A DNA stretch of 62,342 nt from Streptomyces sp. JJ66. GTDB taxonomy: Bacteria; Actinomycetota; Actinomycetes; Streptomycetales; Streptomycetaceae. This document shows, in pieces, positions 56,965-62,342 of the stretch (positions within the stretch are counted from its first letter, which is position 1; every line of letters begins with the position of its first letter). The notes beneath the pieces were generated by a model. That model did no database searches and was not told where the DNA came from. It saw nothing but the letters and a program-made list of their open reading frames with translations. Made by a program: the position numbers and the translations under genes. The stretch spans positions 24,455 through 86,796 of the forward strand of contig NZ_JAEVFI010000019.1 in the NCBI RefSeq assembly GCF_019303495.1. Reading direction: 5' to 3'.

Positions 56965-57207
56965 TCAGCCCTCGTCGTCCTCGTGCCAGGCGGCGGGCCA
57001 GGACTCCTCCCGGTCCACCCAGTGCACCTGCTGGGGGTCGGTCATGTCGATGTCGGGGAACAGCTCGCGCACCCGGGGTTCGAGCTCCTCCTCCGTCAGC
57101 GGTTCCCAGCCGACGCCGCGCAGCCACACCAGCCGGTAGCCGTGGTCGTCGCCGAAGGAACCGACCACGACCCGGTACGGCGGCTCGTCCGGGGTTCGCG
57201 CGTGCAT
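56965..57207 (-). CDS. Small acidic hypothetical protein
   Basis: Protein of 80 aa, acidic and Trp-rich, with YRVVVGSFGDDHGYRLVWLRGV near the start, EELEPRVRELFPDIDMTDP and VDREESWPAAWHEDDEG at the end. No signal peptide or membrane segment. It resembles small conserved Streptomyces proteins of unknown function. The ATG at 57207 has GGTGGAG upstream. It is separate from the convergent PhzF-like gene and the upstream SDR gene. Confidence 0.75.
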   Translation of the reverse strand: MHARTPDEPPYRVVVGSFGDDHGYRLVWLRGVGWEPLTEEELEPRVRELFPDIDMTDPQQVHWVDREESWPAAWHEDDEG

Positions 57208-57293
57208 GGCTCCACCCTGCACACGGCCGGGCGCTCTCCGCATGCCGGGGTCCGCCGAACGTGCTGGGCGCGGCGCGGGCGTCCCGGGGCCGG

Positions 57294-58097
57294 TCAGCCC
57301 CGGCCGATGTAGGGCATGCCCGTCGCCAGCACCGTCGCGAACTGCACGTTGGCCTCCAGTGGCAGCTCCGCCATGTGGAGTACCGTGCGGGCGACGTCGG
57401 CGGCGTCCATCACCGGTTCGACGGCGGTGGTGCCGTCAGCCTGGAGGATGCCCGTCCGCATGCGCGCGGTCAGCTCGGTGGCCGCGTTGCCCACGTCGAT
57501 CTGGCCGCAGGCGATACGGTACGGGCGGCCGTCCAGGGAGAGCGACTTCGTCAGGCCCGTCACCGCGTGCTTGGTGGCGGTGTAGGCCACCGAGTGCGGA
57601 CGGGGGCTGTGGGCGGAGATCGAGCCGTTGTTGATGATGCGGCCCCCCTGCGGCATCTGCTCCTTCATCGCCTGGAACGCCGCCTGGGCGCACAGGAACG
57701 CGCCGGTGAGGTTGACGTCCACGACGGCCGCCCAGTCGGCGGGGTCCAGCTCGTCCGGCGGGACGGCCGGGCCGAAGGTGCCCGCGTTGTTGAACAGCAG
57801 GTCCACCCGGCCGAACTGGTCCCGGGCGCTGGCGAACAGCGCGTGCACGGACGCGGCGTCGGTGACGTCGGCGGGGACGACGGCGACCGGTCCGGCGCCG
57901 GGGTCCAGCAGCGAGGCGGTGTCCTCCAGCGCCTGCGCCCGGCGCCCGGCGAGGGTCACCGTCCACCCGGCGGTGGCCAGCGCGAGCGCCACGGCGCGGC
58001 CGATGCCCGAGCCCGCGCCCGTGACCACGGCACTGCGCGCCGAGCCGTGCCCGGCCTCCCGTGGAACTTCGTTCAACCTTTTGTTGATGTCCGTCAT
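57294..58097 (-). CDS. SDR family oxidoreductase
   Basis: Protein of 267 aa, the standard classical SDR length. [17 protein letters not shown] is the TGxxxGxG cofactor motif, ADVTDAASV suggests NAD(P) binding, [11 protein letters not shown] is the NNAG motif, and the catalytic set is Ser in NNGSISAHS and YTATK (Tyr-x3-Lys). It reduces or oxidises a carbonyl/alcohol in the cytosol; the substrate is unknown. ATG at 58097. Divergent from the phoD gene across 110 bp. Confidence 0.9.
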   Translation of the reverse strand: MTDINKRLNEVPREAGHGSARSAVVTGAGSGIGRAVALALATAGWTVTLAGRRAQALEDTASLLDPGAGPVAVVPADVTDAASVHALFASARDQFGRVDLLFNNAGTFGPAVPPDELDPADWAAVVDVNLTGAFLCAQAAFQAMKEQMPQGGRIINNGSISAHSPRPHSVAYTATKHAVTGLTKSLSLDGRPYRIACGQIDVGNAATELTARMRTGILQADGTTAVEPVMDAADVARTVLHMAELPLEANVQFATVLATGMPYIGRG

Positions 58098-58207
58098 GTC
58101 CGCAGCGTACGGGAAGCACGGGTGCGGTGCGGGCCGTCATGCGATGGCCATCGAGCTGTCGCGTACGCGCCAACCAGCTGCCGCTCGTGGCCGCTGCACT
58201 CGTCGCC

Positions 58208-59833
58208 ATGACCCACTTCGGGAGCGCAGACAACGAACTCCGCGCCGCGGCACGCCATGTGGGCCGCCGCCGGTTCCTGACCGTCTCCGGTGCCGCCGCC
58301 GCCCTCGCCTTCGGCACGAACCTTCCCCAGCCCGCCCATGCCGCCCATCATGTCAGGGACATGAAACTCCGGGCGGAGCCGTTCACCCTCGGCGTCGGGT
58401 CCGGCGACCCGCTGCCCGACTCCGTCGTGCTCTGGACGCGCCTGGCGCCCGAGCCCTTCCAGCCCGACAGCGGCCTGCCGCGCCGCGCCCTCCCCGTCCA
58501 CTGGGAAATGGCGCACGACGAGAACTTCCGCCGCGTCGCCCACCGGGGCACCGCCATCGCCCACCCCGAGTACCACCACGCCGTCCACGCCGAGCCGCGC
58601 GGCCTGCGCCCGGGCACCGACTACTTCTTCCGCTTCCGCGCGGGCGGCCACCTCAGCCCCGTCGGCCGCACCCGCACCGCCCCGGCCAGCGGCGTGGACC
58701 GCCTGCGCTTCGCACTCGCCTCCTGCCAGCGCTACGACCAGGGCTACTACACCGCCTACCAGCACCTGGCCGCCGACGACGTGGACGCCGTGCTCCACCT
58801 CGGCGACTACCTCTACGAGTACCCGGTGAACGCCGCCGCCGGGGCCCGCGGCTACACCGGCGACCGGCGGCTGCCCGCCCGCTTCCACCGCGAGACCGTC
58901 ACCCTGGAGGACTACCGGCTGCGCTACGCCCTCTACAAGGGCGACCCCGACCTCCAGGCCGCGCACGCCGCCCACCCGTGGATCGTCACCTGGGACGACC
59001 ACGAGACGGAGAACAACTACGCCGGTGACATCCCGGAGAACAGCGTCCCGCCGGAGGAGTTCCTGCTCCGCCGCGCCGCCGCCTACCGCGCCTACTGGGA
59101 GAACATGCCCCTGCGCCGCCCGCAGCGTCCCTCCGGCCCCGACCTGAAGCTCTACCGGCGGCTGCGGTTCGGCTCGCTCGCGCAGCTCGACGTGCTCGAC
59201 ACCCGCCAGTACCGCGACAACCAGGCCAACGGCGACGGGTGGAAGCTGCCCACCCCCGAGTCCCAGGACCCCTCGCGGCACCTGCTCGGCGCCGCCCAGG
59301 AACGCTGGCTCACCGACGGCTGGCGCTCCTCCCGCGCCACCTGGAACGTGCTCGCCCAGCAGGTGGTCTTCTCGCGCCGCCGCAACCGGGTCACCGACCC
59401 CTCGCCGCTGTCCATGGACGCCTGGGACGGCTACCCCGGCGCCCGTGAACGCGTCCTGCGGGCCGCCGACGCCACCGGAATCGAGAACCTGGCGGTCCTC
59501 ACCGGCGACGTCCACGTCCACTACGGCTTCGACATCAAGCGCGACGCCGACGACCCCGGCTCGCGCACGGCCGGGGTGGAGGTCGTCACGACATCGATCT
59601 CCAGCGGCGGCAACGGAGCCGAACGCCCGGCCAACTGGGAGACGCTGACCGAGGCCAACCCGCACCTGGCCTTCTACGACGGGCGGCGCGGCTACGTGCG
59701 GCTCACCCTCACCGAGCGGGAACTGCGCGCCGACTACCGCGTGGTGACCGGCGTCACCTCCCCGGGCGCCCCGGTCGCCACGGCGGCGTCCTTCGTCTCA
59801 GCGGCGGGCGACCCGGGGCTGCGCCGGGCGTAG
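58208..59833 (+). CDS. phoD: Alkaline phosphatase D, Tat-exported
   Basis: Protein of 541 aa. The N-terminus holds a twin-arginine signal (GRRRFLTVSGAAAALAFGTN) and processing site AHA. Motifs of the PhoD family: GVGSGDPLPDSVVLWTRL, RFALASCQRY, VLHLGDYLYEYP, IVTWDDHETENNYA and LTGDVHVHYGFDI; the Asp, Asn, His and Cys ligands of the Ca2+/Fe3+ site are in these. It cleaves phosphodiesters/monoesters outside the cell, normally under phosphate starvation. I saw no clear PHO box in the 110-bp upstream. The ATG at 58208 is chosen from signal-peptide length; an upstream ATG at 58127 is possible. Confidence 0.92.
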   Translation: MTHFGSADNELRAAARHVGRRRFLTVSGAAAALAFGTNLPQPAHAAHHVRDMKLRAEPFTLGVGSGDPLPDSVVLWTRLAPEPFQPDSGLPRRALPVHWEMAHDENFRRVAHRGTAIAHPEYHHAVHAEPRGLRPGTDYFFRFRAGGHLSPVGRTRTAPASGVDRLRFALASCQRYDQGYYTAYQHLAADDVDAVLHLGDYLYEYPVNAAAGARGYTGDRRLPARFHRETVTLEDYRLRYALYKGDPDLQAAHAAHPWIVTWDDHETENNYAGDIPENSVPPEEFLLRRAAAYRAYWENMPLRRPQRPSGPDLKLYRRLRFGSLAQLDVLDTRQYRDNQANGDGWKLPTPESQDPSRHLLGAAQERWLTDGWRSSRATWNVLAQQVVFSRRRNRVTDPSPLSMDAWDGYPGARERVLRAADATGIENLAVLTGDVHVHYGFDIKRDADDPGSRTAGVEVVTTSISSGGNGAERPANWETLTEANPHLAFYDGRRGYVRLTLTERELRADYRVVTGVTSPGAPVATAASFVSAAGDPGLRRA

Positions 59834-59907
59834 GCCCCGCCGCCTCCCGCCCGGGGTGCGCCTCGCAGCGGCTGACACAATGTGCGCGCCGTCAGCAAGG
59901 AGAGTGC

Positions 59908-61221
59908 ATGCCCGCGCAGCCAGACGCCGCCGCGAACGTCCCCGCATCCGAAGCCGCCGCCCCAGCGCCCGCCACCCCGGCGCCCGCCTCCCGGGCGACC
60001 GCCGCCCCGGAACTGACCCGGGGGCAGCGTGCCGGTCTGCTGCTGACGCTGATCCTCGGCAGTCTCACCGCGCTGCCGCCGCTGTCCATGGACCTGTACC
60101 TCCCCGCCCTCCCCGAGGTCGGCACCGCCTTCGGCAGCAGCGCGGCGCAGGTACAGCTCACCCTGACCACCTGCCTGCTCGGCCTCGCGCTCGGGCAGGT
60201 GGTCGTCGGGCCGATGAGCGACCAGTTCGGGCGCCGCCGCCCGCTGCTCGCCGGGATGGTCTGCTACGTCGCCGCCAGCGCCGCGTGCGCGTTCGCGCCC
60301 ACCGTGGAGGCGCTGACCGTCTTCCGGCTGGCGCAGGGCCTCGCGGGGGCGGCGGGCATCGTCATAGCCCGCGCCGTCGTGCGTGACCTGTTCGACGGGC
60401 TGGCCATGGCCCGCTTCTTCTCCACCCTCATGCTCATCTCCGGCACCGCGCCCGTGCTCGCGCCGGTGCTCGGCGGCCAGGCGATGCGGTTCACCGACTG
60501 GCGCGGCCTCTTCCTCCTCCTCGCCGGGTTCGGCCTCGTGCTGACGCTGGTCACCCTGCGCTGGCTGCCCGAGACGCTGCCGGGTCACGCGCGGCACCGT
60601 GGCGGCCTGCCGCAGGCGCTGCGGGCGATGCGCGGGCTGCTCGGTGACCGGGTGTTCACCGGCTACCTGCTCACCGGCTCGCTCGCCTTCGCCGCGCTGT
60701 TCGCCTACATCGCGGCGTCCCCGTTCGTCGTGCAGGAGATCTACGGCGCCTCGCCGCAGACGTTCAGCCTGCTGTTCATGGTCAACTCCGTCGGCCTCGT
60801 CGCCGCCGGGCAGCTCAACGGCAAGGTGCTGGTGGGCCGGGTGCGGCTGGACCGGGTGCTGCTCGTGGGGCTCGGGGTCACCGGGACGGCCGCGCTCGCG
60901 CTGCTGCTGATGACGGCGGGGGTGTTCGGCGAGGTGGGGCTGGTGGCGATCGCGGGCGGGCTGTTCGTGCTGATGTCCGGCATGGGCCTGGTGCTGCCCA
61001 ACGCCAACTCCCAGGGCCTCCAGCGCGCCCCGCACGCCGCGGGTTCGGCGTCCGCGCTGCTGGGCACCGCGCAGTTCCTCATCGGCGCCGTCGCCTCCCC
61101 GCTGGTGGGGGTCGCGGGCGAGCAGACCGCGGTGCCGATGGCCGTCGTCCAGCTGGTCACGCTGGCCCTCGCGGCCGGGTGCTTCGTGGGGATGTGCCGC
61201 CCGTGGCAGCGCCCCGCCTGA
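59908..61221 (+). CDS. Bcr/CflA-family multidrug efflux MFS transporter
   Basis: Protein of 437 aa with 12 membrane helices and an Ala/Pro-rich 30-residue N-terminal tail. LPPLSMDLYLPALPEVGTAFG is the start of TM1 in the Bcr/CflA group, and GPMSDQFGRRRPLL is the MFS motif A loop. It exports small drugs by proton antiport. The ATG at 59908 follows AAGGAGAG. The serine hydrolase gene overlaps its 3' end by 19 nt, so both may be one transcription unit. Confidence 0.92.
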   Translation: MPAQPDAAANVPASEAAAPAPATPAPASRATAAPELTRGQRAGLLLTLILGSLTALPPLSMDLYLPALPEVGTAFGSSAAQVQLTLTTCLLGLALGQVVVGPMSDQFGRRRPLLAGMVCYVAASAACAFAPTVEALTVFRLAQGLAGAAGIVIARAVVRDLFDGLAMARFFSTLMLISGTAPVLAPVLGGQAMRFTDWRGLFLLLAGFGLVLTLVTLRWLPETLPGHARHRGGLPQALRAMRGLLGDRVFTGYLLTGSLAFAALFAYIAASPFVVQEIYGASPQTFSLLFMVNSVGLVAAGQLNGKVLVGRVRLDRVLLVGLGVTGTAALALLLMTAGVFGEVGLVAIAGGLFVLMSGMGLVLPNANSQGLQRAPHAAGSASALLGTAQFLIGAVASPLVGVAGEQTAVPMAVVQLVTLALAAGCFVGMCRPWQRPA

Positions 61222-62306
61222 CACCGGGCACGCCCGGACAGGCCGGACTGGACGCGGGCGAGCTGGCCGCCCTCGTGCGCACGGTAGACGCGCTCCCGGG
61301 GCGCGGCTGGTGCGGCGGCGTGGTGGTGGCCGCCGGGCGCGGGCCGTACCTGGCGGTGGAACACGCGGCGGGCTGGGCGCTGCGCTGGGTCTCCGCCGAT
61401 ACCGAGGCCGCCGACCCCGAACCGGTCACCGTGGACACGCCGTTCGACCTGGCCTCGCTCACCAAGCTGGTCACCGCCCTTCTCACCGTGCGGCAGGCCG
61501 AGCGCGGCGTGCTGGAGCTGGACGCCGAAGTGGCGCGGTACCTGCCGGAGTTCGGCGCGGCGGGCAAGGGGCGCGTCACCGTGCGCCAGCTGCTCACCCA
61601 CACCTCCGGGCTCGCGCCCCAGCTGCCGTTCCACGACGGCCACGGCTGGGAACTGCTGTGGCGCGAGCCGCTGACCCGCACCGGCCCCTGCTACTCCGAC
61701 CTCGGGTTCCTCGCGCTCGGCCGCCTTCTGGAGCGGGTGACGGGCCGGCCGCTGGACGCACTCGTCCGCGAGGAGATCACCGGCCCGCTGGGCATGGCGC
61801 ACACCGGCTACGGGCCGGTGCCGCGCGCCGCCGCCACCGAGGACCAGCGCCGCCCGCGCGCCCGGGCCGACCGGGGTCTGCTGCGCGGCGTCGTACACGA
61901 CGAGAACGCCCACGCCCTCGGCGGCGTCACCGGCCACGCCGGGCTGTTCGGCACCGCCCGCGACCTGGCCGTGCTCTGCCGCGCGCTGCTGACCGGCGGC
62001 GGCCCCGTCCTGCGGCCCGGCTCCGTGGCGCTGCTGCTGGACGCGCCCGGGCTCGGCTTCGCCGTGGACCAGCCGTGGTTCATGGGCGAGCTGGCCGGAC
62101 GCGGTGCCGCTGGCCACACCGGTTTCACCGGCACCAGCCTCGTCCTGGACCGTGCGAGTGACACCTTCCTCGTCCTGCTGGCCACCACCGTGCACCCCGT
62201 GCGGCCCGCCCCGCCCGACAGCCGCCCCCGCGCCACCGCCGCCACCCAGCTCGCCCGCGCGGCACGCGCCGCCTGCCCGGCCCCCGGCACGGACAGCGCA
62301 CGCTGA
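61203..62306 (+). CDS. Serine hydrolase (beta-lactamase/class C PBP-like)
   Basis: Protein of 367 aa. DTPFDLASLTKLVTALLTVRQ holds the S-x-x-K nucleophile motif, TGPCYSDLGFLALGRLLERVTG the Y-x-D/N motif, GVTGHAGLFGTARDLA and GAAGHTGFTGTSLVLD the H-x-G-type third motif. Esterase or peptidase activity is more likely than beta-lactamase activity. No signal peptide. Start: GTG at 61203, 10 nt after GGGGA; GTGs at 61194 and 61179 are alternatives that lie deeper in the MFS gene. It ends 36 bp before the window edge. Confidence 0.87.
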   Translation: MAAPRLTPGTPGQAGLDAGELAALVRTVDALPGRGWCGGVVVAAGRGPYLAVEHAAGWALRWVSADTEAADPEPVTVDTPFDLASLTKLVTALLTVRQAERGVLELDAEVARYLPEFGAAGKGRVTVRQLLTHTSGLAPQLPFHDGHGWELLWREPLTRTGPCYSDLGFLALGRLLERVTGRPLDALVREEITGPLGMAHTGYGPVPRAAATEDQRRPRARADRGLLRGVVHDENAHALGGVTGHAGLFGTARDLAVLCRALLTGGGPVLRPGSVALLLDAPGLGFAVDQPWFMGELAGRGAAGHTGFTGTSLVLDRASDTFLVLLATTVHPVRPAPPDSRPRATAATQLARAARAACPAPGTDSAR

Positions 62307-62342
62307 GCCCTGCGGCCCCACGGCCGCGCGGCCCGCCGATGG

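Noticed and set aside
58098..58207. PHO boxes upstream of phoD
   Set aside because: GTTCA-like pieces occur near 58070-58085 but not as 11-bp-spaced direct repeats, so PhoP control is not supported.

Overview
The window is high-GC DNA with strong third-position G/C bias, many GTG starts, ATGA/GTGA stop-start overlaps and rare TTA codons. Together with a SapB-type lanthipeptide locus and LAxTG-anchored surface proteins, this points to a Streptomyces (or close relative) chromosome. I count about 57 protein genes, one structural RNA (RNase P RNA) and three riboswitches (manganese, cobalamin, c-di-AMP).

Layout. 0-8.8 kb: housekeeping and accessory singletons (NERD protein, anchored surface protein, HAD phosphatase, a TMEM165-family exporter behind a Mn2+ riboswitch, secreted HNH nuclease, SodC-like protein, DedA, GNAT, quinone reductase, MhuD-type heme monooxygenase). 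8.8-15.0 kb: a five-gene minus-strand operon behind a cobalamin riboswitch, coding for two secreted membrane-anchored proteins and a complete ECF transporter (T, A-A, S); probably a B12 or corrinoid capture-and-uptake system. 15.1-22.6 kb: a SapB-like class III lanthipeptide cluster (LanKC, 40-aa precursor, two ABC half-transporters, orphan LuxR-type regulator). 22.8-31 kb: a KstR-like TetR repressor, a glycosyltransferase/methyltransferase/prenyltransferase operon and a MaoC hydratase; KstR-type palindromes lie in front of the glycosyltransferase operon and the MaoC gene. 31-35.6 kb: the Nif3/zinc-ribbon/RNase H-phosphatase operon.

35.6-42.6 kb holds a redox and radical-SAM system. A Crp/Fnr regulator sits beside an operon of MauE-like protein, Tes/MJ0619-type radical SAM enzyme and ArsM-like methyltransferase. 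A flavin disulfide reductase and a divergent redoxin-CcdA pair follow. Two promoters in this block carry CRP-type palindromes with identical geometry, centred near -41.5, which predicts co-activation by the local regulator.

42.6-45.5 kb: yaaA, an RNB ribonuclease and rnpB. 45.8-54.1 kb: a lower-GC island inserted between rnpB and a cell-wall hydrolase gene. It encodes a HAD phosphatase, a 6PGDH-like dehydrogenase, two P-loop kinases (one with an HTH domain), a TrpD-fold protein with altered substrate motifs, a tRNA-synthetase-like protein, a short-chain dehydrogenase/epimerase, an amino-acid-oxidase-like flavoprotein and a second-type tryptophanyl-tRNA synthetase. This is my best candidate for an undescribed biosynthetic system, possibly a tryptophan- or anthranilate-related compound with a resistant TrpRS.

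54.3-62.3 kb returns to core-like genes: a LysM/SLT hydrolase behind a c-di-AMP riboswitch, a PhzF-like protein, an SDR, Tat-exported PhoD, a Bcr/CflA efflux pump and a serine hydrolase. All functions are read from sequence motifs and remembered families; no database search was run.
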